DNA of 6,677 bases from Geoglobus sp. (GCA_015523645.1 WAJY01000020.1:1-6677); one strand, 5' to 3'. Numbered from the stretch's first letter, positions 1-5,447 are shown. The notes: generated from the letters alone by a model not told the origin. Program-made: numbers and translations.

Positions 1-219
1 AGCTCCCTCAGCCAGTAGCTTTCCTGCTGGATGTTCTATTTCTAGGCATTCTAGCATTCTTGCACCACTAGTAGTGATTTCGGATTCTTTTTTTCTTGCT
101 ATAATCTTAATTAAACCTTTTGGTCCAAATGATCGCCTGATAAAATCGGATATGCTTTTAACAGCATGAAGGTTCGAGAAAAAAATATTATCTCTCTCGA
201 TTCTTACACTTTTTTTCAC
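1..219 (-). CDS. Divergent group II chaperonin (thermosome/TCP-1-like) subunit, N-terminal 73 residues, cut by window edge
   Basis: Only the N-terminus is present; the gene continues past position 1. Seen: RDNIFFSNLHAVKSISDFIR, then SFGPKGLIKII (about 30-40), ITTSGARMLECLEIEHPAGK (48-67) and LLAEGA. These line up with the equatorial domain of thermosome subunits, which have an xxTLGPKGMDKML phosphate-binding loop followed by a TNDGxTIL...EHPAAK segment. The start is GTG at 219-217, overlapping the TGA of the upstream UbiD-family gene by GTGA, so the two are probably translationally coupled; no other start codon lies in frame before Met55. Odd: the aspartate of the NDG motif, the counterpart of GroEL Asp52 needed for efficient ATP hydrolysis, is Ser51 here, and TLGPKG reads SFGPKG. 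This suggests a paralogue with altered or lost ATPase rather than the housekeeping thermosome. A dedicated folding or assembly helper for the UbiD enzyme is inference from position alone. Chaperonin homology is fairly secure, function is not. Confidence 0.75.
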   Translation of the reverse strand, partial: MKKSVRIERDNIFFSNLHAVKSISDFIRRSFGPKGLIKIIARKKESEITTSGARMLECLEIEHPAGKLLAEGA

Positions 220-1724
220 TCCTCGAACCCGTACTCCTTCCATCTTTCCATAACTTTCTTTTTGATGCTTTCAGGGTAAGCTTTTTCGAAGGACATCACT
301 GGTGGTATCCATTCCTCTGGCCAGTCCTTAGGCCATGTAGCATCTATGAGTACCTTTGATCCTCTGCCAATTGGTCTGTCAGCTGGGGGCATTGCAGGCC
401 AAAGGTTGTATGAAAATCTTCCACTCTCAACATGGATACCTCTTGAAGGGTAGCATCTTGTTGAAACCGCCCACATTACCTCATTCAAGTCTGTTGGATC
501 GATGTCCTCATCCACGATAATGAGATAATCTGCCCCTACCATTCCAAATCTGTGACTCCAGACAGCTGATGCAAGTACTTTTGTGTAGCCGTAAAAGGGT
601 ACCTTTGTGCTTACTATGGTTAAATGATTTCCAACTCCGGCTGGTGGGTAGTATGCTATCCTGACAGGAAATCCCTGCTGTCTAAGGTAATGGGTCATTA
701 TAGCCGAGCCAAATGTTGATCCAACCATGCACCACTCATCCACAGGCTTGCCCATGCATGTTACAGGCAGGATAGGATCATCTCTGTGGGTTACGCAGTT
801 TACTTTAACCCAGGGTCTCGGACCCGGAGGCATTCCTCTGTAGCCCGTATATTCCCCAAAAGGACCCTCAATTTTCCTGTCTTTGGGTGGAATTTCTCCC
901 TCTATAACAATTTCAGATGTTGCTGGAACCTCCAAATCCTGTGTTTCACACTTAACCAACTCTATCGGTTTTTCCTGCATTGCTCCAGCCACTTCGACCT
1001 CGCTAACTCCCGGAGGCAGTGGCATCGCAGAAGACAAAACTGCAAATGGTGGACCTCCCATAAAAGTTACACACGGCATAGGGATTCCTTTTTCCTCGTA
1101 TTTTGCTAAATGCATCCCACCCTGTCCTGTTGGGACAAGCAGTGTCAAAAGTATTCTTCCCGGTGGGAGATCCTTGGTTGTCTCTTCGTAGTTTATGGTA
1201 TAGCCCTTCAGAGGGACAGCCTGTCTGTACATTCCCCAGTTTACCCAGTCTGTATCAGGGTCCTTTGTTACAACCGATGCCCATGTGCTGATATACCTCC
1301 CACCATCCCCACCATGAATTATCGGTACTGGGAATTTTGTGACATCTGCCTCCTCCCCTAGCATTATGTTCTCCTTACACTCACCACTCTCAACATTAAC
1401 TGGCTTGATTCTGTTTCCAAGCCTTTCAATTATGGTCTCTAAAAGCTTTTCAAATGGTGTGTCTTTTGAAAGACCAAGTGCCAAAGCCATTCTTGCGTGC
1501 ATATACGGTTTGGCGTAGCCATGTGGGGATCCAAGAACTCGATACCCCTCAGGGTAGTCTTTTATTTTGTTAAAGAGCGGTGCAGGACCTCCAGTCTCGT
1601 TAAGCCTTCTGATTATCGCTCCAATCTCCAGCCTCCAGTCAACCTCAGTATTAACATCAATCAACTCTCCTTCATCCCTCAAGTCTTCTATAAACTCCCT
1701 AAGATCCTTATGGGGATACCTCAT
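216..1724 (-). CDS. UbiD-family prenylated-FMN-dependent aromatic/acrylic acid (de)carboxylase
   Basis: 502 residues, full length for the family. UbiD enzymes reversibly decarboxylate aromatic or alpha,beta-unsaturated acids using prenylated FMN, a metal and K+. The triad known from fungal Fdc1 (Arg173, Glu277, Glu282) is matched by Arg167 in NWGMYR and Glu286/Glu291 in IEGPFGEYTGY. The metal ligands Asn168, His191 and Glu233 are matched by Asn162, His205 (GGMHLAKYEE) and Glu255 (IELVKCE). LEVPATSEIVIEGE (264-277) and the C-terminal WKEYGF tail also resemble Fdc1. An insertion of roughly 20 residues between Arg167 and His205, compared with Fdc1, recalls hydroxybenzoate decarboxylases. A GAGGTGA site at 1731-1737, inside the end of the preceding small gene, fixes the ATG; the stop of that gene is 1 bp away. 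The upstream ubiX, ribK and small zinc protein support a prFMN enzyme. Substrate and direction are unknown: hydroxybenzoate-, phenylphosphate-, benzoate- or cinnamate-type acids are all possible. Family call is very secure. Confidence 0.95.
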   Translation of the reverse strand: MRYPHKDLREFIEDLRDEGELIDVNTEVDWRLEIGAIIRRLNETGGPAPLFNKIKDYPEGYRVLGSPHGYAKPYMHARMALALGLSKDTPFEKLLETIIERLGNRIKPVNVESGECKENIMLGEEADVTKFPVPIIHGGDGGRYISTWASVVTKDPDTDWVNWGMYRQAVPLKGYTINYEETTKDLPPGRILLTLLVPTGQGGMHLAKYEEKGIPMPCVTFMGGPPFAVLSSAMPLPPGVSEVEVAGAMQEKPIELVKCETQDLEVPATSEIVIEGEIPPKDRKIEGPFGEYTGYRGMPPGPRPWVKVNCVTHRDDPILPVTCMGKPVDEWCMVGSTFGSAIMTHYLRQQGFPVRIAYYPPAGVGNHLTIVSTKVPFYGYTKVLASAVWSHRFGMVGADYLIIVDEDIDPTDLNEVMWAVSTRCYPSRGIHVESGRFSYNLWPAMPPADRPIGRGSKVLIDATWPKDWPEEWIPPVMSFEKAYPESIKKKVMERWKEYGFEE

Positions 1725-1725
1725 A

Positions 1726-1917
1726 TCACTTCACCTCGATATAATACTTAGGTTCTGAGGTTTTATGCTCATTTTCACACATCTTACATTTCAACAGATA
1801 CTCGCCATCTCTTTTCTCTATCAACTCTGTTATGCAAGATGCCTTACAAAAAGGGCACCACACATAAGCCACGTCTCCTTCTTTTTCCAGCTTGCCAACG
1901 AAGACGTCGTCTGACAT
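1726..1917 (-). CDS. Small double-CxxC zinc-ribbon protein, candidate D-type subunit of the UbiD (de)carboxylase
   Basis: 63 residues with CPFC (Cys21, Cys24), an extra Cys28, and CKMC (Cys44, Cys47) followed by a TSEP motif at 53-56. This is a compact zinc-ribbon layout with no membrane segment or signal peptide. Bacterial non-oxidative hydroxyarylic acid decarboxylases are encoded as BCD trios: B is UbiX-like, C is UbiD-like and D is a protein of about 75-80 residues with two CxxC pairs and a ...TEP motif after the second pair. This gene sits directly before the UbiD-like gene with 1 bp between stop and start and shares that pattern, so a D-subunit role is a reasonable inference, though overall similarity is limited. 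It could instead be a generic zinc ribbon. The ATG at 1917 has no ribosome binding site but lies about 27 bp downstream of a TATA-like box, consistent with a leaderless first gene. Confidence 0.8.
   Translation of the reverse strand: MSDDVFVGKLEKEGDVAYVWCPFCKASCITELIEKRDGEYLLKCKMCENEHKTSEPKYYIEVK
1731..1737 (-). promoter_or_regulatory. Ribosome binding site of the UbiD-family gene
   Basis: GAGGTGA on the minus strand, 6 nt before the ATG at 1724. It lies within the last codons of the 63-residue zinc protein (Glu-Val-Lys), so the two genes are almost certainly co-transcribed and coupled. Confidence 0.8.
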
Positions 1918-1939
1918 GTTTAGTCATTAATGAATTTTC

Positions 1940-1956
1940 TTATAAAAATCTTTCCA
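1940..1956 (-). promoter_or_regulatory. Archaeal BRE/TATA promoter for the zinc-ribbon/UbiD/chaperonin unit
   Basis: On the minus strand the site reads GGAAAGA followed by TTTTTATAA, a purine-rich BRE and an AT-rich box A. Its centre is about 27 bp upstream of the ATG at 1917, which predicts transcription starting within a few bases of the start codon. It implies that the UbiD unit can be transcribed separately from ubiX-ribK. Confidence 0.6.
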
Positions 1957-1989
1957 TTGTCAACAAATTGATAAATTGAGTTTACCATA

Positions 1990-2005
1990 GTAAAATGAAA
2001 AATAT
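1990..2005 (-). terminator. Possible T-rich terminator after ribK
   Basis: Just past the ribK stop (2015-2017) the minus strand reads ATATTTTTCATTTTAC, two T-runs of the type that terminate archaeal RNA polymerase without a hairpin. It lies in the 97-bp gap before the next promoter. Low confidence, because T-runs are common in AT-rich spacers. Confidence 0.3.
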
Positions 2006-2014
2006 GAATCTACT

Positions 2015-2431
2015 TTATAAATTCTTGTCGTTAATTATCTGCTCACTTACTTTAATCCTGATTTTGTCTCCAATTTTCAAGTTAAGCTTGTCCAAAATTC
2101 TGACAGGAGCTATCACCTCTACAACATTCTCTGGATGGGCAGAGTATTCCTTTGGAATTATACAAACACAGCCGGGAATTTCACCGATTTTAACGGGAAA
2201 TGTTTGAGCAATGCAATACGTGTTATCAGGTGGTATTAATTTTTTTAAGTTTTTCAGCCTTTCTCTCAAAATTTTGAATCTCTCATAGCTTTCTCTGCTC
2301 AATTCAACATTTAATGTTCCTGGATATGGTTCAAATCCGTAAAGGTTTTGAATTTGTTTCTTAACCCACTCCAAAGATAGAAAGAATTCTCCCTTTCCGA
2401 TACCCTTAACAATGATCCCTTCCAGAATCAT
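2015..2431 (-). CDS. ribK: Archaeal CTP-dependent-type riboflavin kinase (DUF120/RibK)
   Basis: Phosphorylates riboflavin to FMN; characterised archaeal members of this family use CTP rather than ATP. From the chosen start the protein has 138 residues, the usual size of the stand-alone enzyme. Seen: LEGIIVKGIGKGEFFLSL (3-20), GFEPYPGTLNVEL (32-44, carrying the conserved Thr-Leu-Asn), and IIPKEYSAHPENVVEVIAPV (91-110), each matching the Methanocaldococcus MJ0056 type closely. The open frame extends upstream to 2491, but that would overlap ubiX by 86 bp and add 20 residues unlike the family, so the ATG at 2431 is preferred; it still overlaps ubiX by 26 bp. There is no N-terminal winged helix-turn-helix as in the bifunctional regulator-kinase RbkR, so this is a pure kinase. 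Its coupling to ubiX points to FMN supply for prenylation. Family call is secure. Confidence 0.9.
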   Translation of the reverse strand: MILEGIIVKGIGKGEFFLSLEWVKKQIQNLYGFEPYPGTLNVELSRESYERFKILRERLKNLKKLIPPDNTYCIAQTFPVKIGEIPGCVCIIPKEYSAHPENVVEVIAPVRILDKLNLKIGDKIRIKVSEQIINDKNL

Positions 2432-2993
2432 ACCCCATCCAGGGTTTGTAAAGGCTATGGGGGATATCAAAGAAATCCAACGCCCTTCCAACTATGTGAT
2501 TAACAATGTCATCTACCCATTTAGGCTTGTTGTAAAAAGCAACTATGGGTGGAATCACGATTGCCCCCATTTTTCCAAGCTTAGCCATAATTTCCAAATG
2601 ACCAACATGAAATGGGGATTCCCTGACTACAAGAACAAGTCTTCTCTTCTCTTTTATTGTTACATCTGCAGCCCTGATTAGTAGGTTGTCATTATAGGAG
2701 TTTGAGATTGCACTGGCAGTCTTTATACTGCAGGGAATCACTATCATTCCGTCTGTTTTGAAAGAACCGCTAGCAATTCTTGCACCTATGTCATTGATGT
2801 CATAGACGTAATCTGCTAGGCTTTTGACATAGTCAACATCGTACTCAGTTTCCTGAGAAATTGTAAACTCTGAAGCCCTAGTAATTACTAAATGTGTCTC
2901 TATGTCGTCGATATCTCTCAAAACCTCAAGCGCTCTTATGCCTAGTATTTGACCAGTGGCGCCACTCATACCGACAACAATTCTTTTGAGCAT
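2406..2993 (-). CDS. ubiX: Flavin prenyltransferase UbiX (prFMN synthase)
   Basis: Joins a dimethylallyl group to FMN, forming the prenylated FMN cofactor that UbiD-family enzymes need. 195 residues, normal length. Seen: N-terminal flavodoxin-like strand and MSGATG loop (9-14), SGSFKTDGMIVIPCSIKTAS (75-94), RESP (124-127), and GAIVIPPIVAFYNKP (143-157). Arg124, Glu125, Tyr154 and Arg170 keep exactly the spacing of the catalytic Arg139, Glu140, Tyr169 and Arg185 of Pseudomonas UbiX, so it should be active. The ATG at 2993 has no ribosome binding site and lies about 25-30 bp downstream of a TATA box, suggesting a leaderless transcript. Its 3' end overlaps ribK. It could also serve other UbiD-type enzymes in the genome. 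It resembles the B component of hydroxyarylic acid decarboxylases. Confidence 0.95.
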   Translation of the reverse strand: MLKRIVVGMSGATGQILGIRALEVLRDIDDIETHLVITRASEFTISQETEYDVDYVKSLADYVYDINDIGARIASGSFKTDGMIVIPCSIKTASAISNSYNDNLLIRAADVTIKEKRRLVLVVRESPFHVGHLEIMAKLGKMGAIVIPPIVAFYNKPKWVDDIVNHIVGRALDFFDIPHSLYKPWMGYDSGRDHC

Positions 2994-3018
2994 GTAAAAC
3001 CATTCGGATTGGGTAATG

Positions 3019-3032
3019 ATAAATAATTTTCG
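3019..3032 (-). promoter_or_regulatory. Archaeal BRE/TATA promoter for ubiX-ribK
   Basis: Minus-strand CGAAAATTATTTAT: a CGAAA BRE followed by an AT-rich box whose centre lies about 30 bp before the ubiX ATG. This spacing fits a leaderless or near-leaderless mRNA. It is back to back with the crotonase promoter in the same 92-bp spacer. Confidence 0.6.
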
Positions 3033-3044
3033 ATATCTTGTCTA

Positions 3045-3058
3045 GCGAAACATTTATC
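3045..3058 (+). promoter_or_regulatory. Archaeal BRE/TATA promoter for the plus-strand crotonase gene
   Basis: GCGAAACATTTATC: a CGAAA BRE next to a CATTTAT box, centred about 32 bp upstream of the ATG at 3086. The predicted start site near 3079 leaves almost no leader, in agreement with the absence of a ribosome binding site before that ATG. Confidence 0.6.
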
Positions 3059-3085
3059 CAAGCGTGATTTTTACAAACTATCACG

Positions 3086-3847
3086 ATGAGCTATGAAACA
3101 ATAAAGCTGGTTGAGGATGGAGAGGTTGCTACTGTCTTGCTAAACAGACCCAGTGTCATGAATGCCATGAACAGCAAAATGAGATCGGAGATGTTGGAGG
3201 TTTTTGAGAGGTTTGAAGGGAGAGATGATTTGAGGGCAGTCATTCTATCTGGTGCTGGCAAGGCATTTTGTTCAGGTGGAGACATAAATGAGATAAGAGA
3301 GCTAGGAATTAAAGGAGACGTAGAGACCATTGAAAAGGTTATGAAAAGTATAAACAGATTCGTTTTGGAGATCCTTAACTTCAGCAAACCACTGATTTGT
3401 GCCGTAAATGGAATTGCAATTGGTGGAGCCTTGAGCTTGATAACATGCAGTGACATTGTCATAGCCTCAGAAAGCGCAAGGTTTGGCTCGGGATTTATCA
3501 ACATAGGTTTAGTTCCTGACATGGGGATCAGTTTTCTGCTTCCAAATACTTTGGGAGTGTTCAAAGCTAAAGAACTTCTTTATACGGGAAAGATAATAGA
3601 TGCTTCTAAGGCTAAGGAAATCGGCTTAGTCAACATGATTGTCCCAGACAACGAGCTCATTTCAACTGCAAAGAAATTTGCAAAGGAGATTGGAGAAAAG
3701 CCGTTGAGGGCTTTAAAACTCACAAAAAGGCTGGTAAATAACCTTCTAATTAATTCTTTACTAAATGTTATGGAAATGGAATTGCTCATGCAGTGTGAGT
3801 TAATAAAAAGTGAGGAACATAAAAGGTTACTTGAAAAATTTGTTTAA
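3086..3847 (+). CDS. Crotonase-superfamily protein, probable enoyl-CoA isomerase (PaaG-like) rather than hydratase
   Basis: 253 residues with the crotonase fold signatures: LNRPSVMNAMN (19-29), the oxyanion-hole segments AFCSGGD (60-66) and GIAIGGA (109-115), and FGSGFINIGLVPDMG (133-147). Aligned with rat enoyl-CoA hydratase, the two catalytic glutamates Glu144 and Glu164 are replaced by Ser117 and Phe137. Instead Asp145 in GLVPDMG matches the catalytic Asp of PaaG-type ring-1,2-epoxide/oxepin-CoA isomerases (GLIPDCGG), and the following FLLPNTLG also matches. Double-bond shifting of an unsaturated acyl-CoA is therefore the better inference. The C-terminus ends at RLLEKFV, several residues short of the usual ...KRxPxF tail. 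The gene is alone on its strand, divergent from ubiX and convergent with the DUF35 gene. The ATG lacks a ribosome binding site and fits leaderless translation. Fold is certain; the exact reaction is not. Confidence 0.88.
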   Translation: MSYETIKLVEDGEVATVLLNRPSVMNAMNSKMRSEMLEVFERFEGRDDLRAVILSGAGKAFCSGGDINEIRELGIKGDVETIEKVMKSINRFVLEILNFSKPLICAVNGIAIGGALSLITCSDIVIASESARFGSGFINIGLVPDMGISFLLPNTLGVFKAKELLYTGKIIDASKAKEIGLVNMIVPDNELISTAKKFAKEIGEKPLRALKLTKRLVNNLLINSLLNVMEMELLMQCELIKSEEHKRLLEKFV

Positions 3848-3860
3848 ATGTTATTTTGGA
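3831..3860. terminator. Possible bidirectional AT-rich termination zone between convergent genes
   Basis: The two stop codons are only 3 bp apart, so each terminator must lie at or inside the opposing gene's 3' end. The stretch holds T-rich runs on both strands: TTTG...TTATTTT on plus and ATTTTTC on minus. This is suggestive only. Confidence 0.3.
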
Positions 3861-4267
3861 ACAAAAACGTAGATGTATCTGTCCTCTCCGATTTCCTTTA
3901 CAACTAGCTTGATGTCCATGCCAATCTCTATCTCTTCTTTTTCCACTCCTTCAAGATGAGCGACAACATTTGGTCCTTCTTTAAGCTGTCCAACTGCTAA
4001 GATGTATGGAACGACCTTTTCGAATCCCTTTGGTGCAAACTGGGAGATTGAGAAAGTAACGAGTTTTGCGTCGCCACTGATCTCTTTCCACTCCATTCCA
4101 TCTCCTTTAACACATTTGCCACAATCACTCCTTGGGGGGAAGTAGAATTCTCCACAACCAACACACTCAGTTCCGTAAAGTTTACCCTCTCTAAGACCCC
4201 TTATAAATCTCACAACCTCAGTGTCTGGGGTATAGTTTACGTATCCAAACCTCAAAAATGCTGTCAA
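3851..4267 (-). CDS. DUF35 OB-fold protein with rubredoxin-like zinc ribbon, thiolase partner
   Basis: 138 residues. An N-terminal helix is followed by a zinc ribbon with Cys35, Cys38, Cys49 and Cys52 (CVGC...CGKC), then an OB-fold starting near residue 58 (MEWKEISGDAKLVTFS) and ending YIYVFVPK. This is the standard DUF35 layout. DUF35 proteins bind thiolases: they bridge acetoacetyl-CoA thiolase and HMG-CoA synthase in archaea, and in BbsA/BbsB a related zinc-finger subunit is an integral part of benzoylsuccinyl-CoA thiolase. The gene follows the thiolase with 6 bp between stop and start. Translation starts at TTG (4267-4265), supported by GGGAGGTGA 6 nt upstream; the next Met is at 58, inside the OB-fold, so a later start would delete the zinc ribbon. 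It probably has no catalytic activity of its own and helps bind the acyl-CoA or stabilise the thiolase. Confidence 0.9.
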   Translation of the reverse strand: MTAFLRFGYVNYTPDTEVVRFIRGLREGKLYGTECVGCGEFYFPPRSDCGKCVKGDGMEWKEISGDAKLVTFSISQFAPKGFEKVVPYILAVGQLKEGPNVVAHLEGVEKEEIEIGMDIKLVVKEIGEDRYIYVFVPK

Positions 4268-4273
4268 GCTTTG

Positions 4274-4282
4274 TCACCTCCC
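4274..4282 (-). promoter_or_regulatory. Ribosome binding site that fixes the TTG start of the DUF35 gene
   Basis: GGGAGGTGA on the minus strand, made of the last two sense codons and the TGA stop of the thiolase gene. It lies 6 nt before TTG and shows tight coupling of the two genes. Confidence 0.75.
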
Positions 4283-5440
4283 AAGAATGATAACATTGGA
4301 GACGTGTCCAGTCCCTCCCACATTATGAACCAAACCTATTTCTGCTCCCTCTACCTCACACTTTGGATGAATCTTATACCCCTCTCCCCTGAGCTGAAGG
4401 GTTATGGTTCTTATTTGAGAACCACCAGTTGCACCTACAGGATGTCCCTTGCATAGCAAACCTCCATCAACATTTACTGGAATTTTTCCGCCTATGTAGC
4501 TTTCCCCTTCCTCTATAAATTTCCCTCCCTCACCTTTCTTGCAGAATCCGAGATCCTCATAAGCCATTATTTCAGCTATTGTAAAGCAGTCATGAACCTC
4601 AGCAACATCTATATCCTTCGGAGAAACACCAGCCATTTTGTAGGCTTGTTCAGCGGCTCTCCAAGATCCTGTTGTGACAAAAGATTCCCTAGCACCCATT
4701 GAGTTTGTTTCACTGGATGACCCAATTCCTTTAATCCATATGGGTGTGTCACTAACTTTCTTGGCTATTTCCTCCTTTGCCAAGATAACGCATGATGCTC
4801 CATCTGCATTTGCTGTGCAGTCAAGCAATTTTAATGGCCAGGCAATGACAGGCGATTTCATAACCTTCTCAACAGTTACCTTTTCTCTGAATGCAGCCTT
4901 CTCATTCAAACTACCGTATTCCGAGTTTTTCACCCTAACCATTGCAAGCTGTTCCTCTGTAGTGCCGAATTCGTGCATGTGTCTGTTGGCAAAGCAAGCA
5001 TAAACGTGTGGCATACCGATTCCAAACGGAGTCTCCCACATAAGGTCCCCACCTCTAATCATCTTTTCCTGAACTTCTGCACCACTCAACTCCGTCATTT
5101 TTTGATAGCCAATAACTGCTACCACGTCATGGAGACCTGACTTTATCATAGCCCATCCTACTCTCACTCCCATTGTGCTAGATGCACAGTAGTTTGAAAC
5201 ACCAACCACAGGTTTTGGGGTAAGTCCAAGATATTCCGCTATTGGGCTCCACGGACCCCTTTGTTTGTCATATTCCTCTGTGTAACACACTATCAAACCA
5301 TCTATGTCTTCGGGAGCAAGGTTTGAGTCATCAAGAGCCTCTGAATAGGCATCAAAGCACATTTCTCGGAGAGATTTTGCAAGTCTAATTCTATGAAAAC
5401 TCGTTTGTCCCACTCCAATTATCCCAATTCTTTCACTCAT
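4274..5440 (-). CDS. Thiolase (SCP-x/archaeal acetyl-CoA acyltransferase type), paired with DUF35
   Basis: 388 residues from the ATG at 5440. Thiolases cleave 3-oxoacyl-CoA with CoA, or run in reverse as condensing enzymes. Seen: N-terminal GIIGVGQTSFHR (6-17), nucleophile Cys85 in SNYCASSTMGV, HDCF at 283-286, CKGHPVGATGG (330-340) with catalytic His333, and HNVGGTG (372-378). The NVGG near the C-terminus replaces the CxG of classical thiolases, as is usual in the SCP-x/archaeal branch. The frame stays open upstream to 5533, but those residues have no thiolase similarity and cross the promoter region and the divergent gene, so the later ATG is chosen. No HMG-CoA synthase lies beside it, so a degradative role, such as cleaving a 3-oxo acyl-CoA from ring-cleavage products, is more likely than mevalonate synthesis. 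The substrate is not readable. The gene is first in a two-gene unit and probably leaderless. Confidence 0.92.
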   Translation of the reverse strand: MSERIGIIGVGQTSFHRIRLAKSLREMCFDAYSEALDDSNLAPEDIDGLIVCYTEEYDKQRGPWSPIAEYLGLTPKPVVGVSNYCASSTMGVRVGWAMIKSGLHDVVAVIGYQKMTELSGAEVQEKMIRGGDLMWETPFGIGMPHVYACFANRHMHEFGTTEEQLAMVRVKNSEYGSLNEKAAFREKVTVEKVMKSPVIAWPLKLLDCTANADGASCVILAKEEIAKKVSDTPIWIKGIGSSSETNSMGARESFVTTGSWRAAEQAYKMAGVSPKDIDVAEVHDCFTIAEIMAYEDLGFCKKGEGGKFIEEGESYIGGKIPVNVDGGLLCKGHPVGATGGSQIRTITLQLRGEGYKIHPKCEVEGAEIGLVHNVGGTGHVSNVIILGR

Positions 5441-5447
5441 GGCTCTG

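Noticed and set aside
1..215. Left end as non-coding spacer downstream of the UbiD-family gene
   Set aside because: The minus strand is open from a GTG at 219 to the edge and its translation carries chaperonin motifs (GPKG, EHPAGK), so it is coding.
786..1361. Several overlapping plus-strand open frames
   Set aside because: They are antisense to the strongly conserved UbiD-family gene, have unconserved low-complexity translations and no start signals.
1995..2207. Plus-strand 70-residue frame with a hydrophobic N-terminus, looking like a small membrane protein
   Set aside because: It lies antisense to the conserved core of ribK, has no ribosome binding site, and its hydrophobicity is explained by the complement of the ribK coding sequence.
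2432..2491. N-terminal extension of RibK to an ATG at 2491
   Set aside because: It would overlap ubiX by 86 bp, and the extra 20 residues do not match the family.
3091..3789. Minus-strand open frames opposite the crotonase gene
   Set aside because: They are shadow frames of a gene with clear crotonase motifs; Ser/Pro/Ile-rich translations with no recognisable domains.
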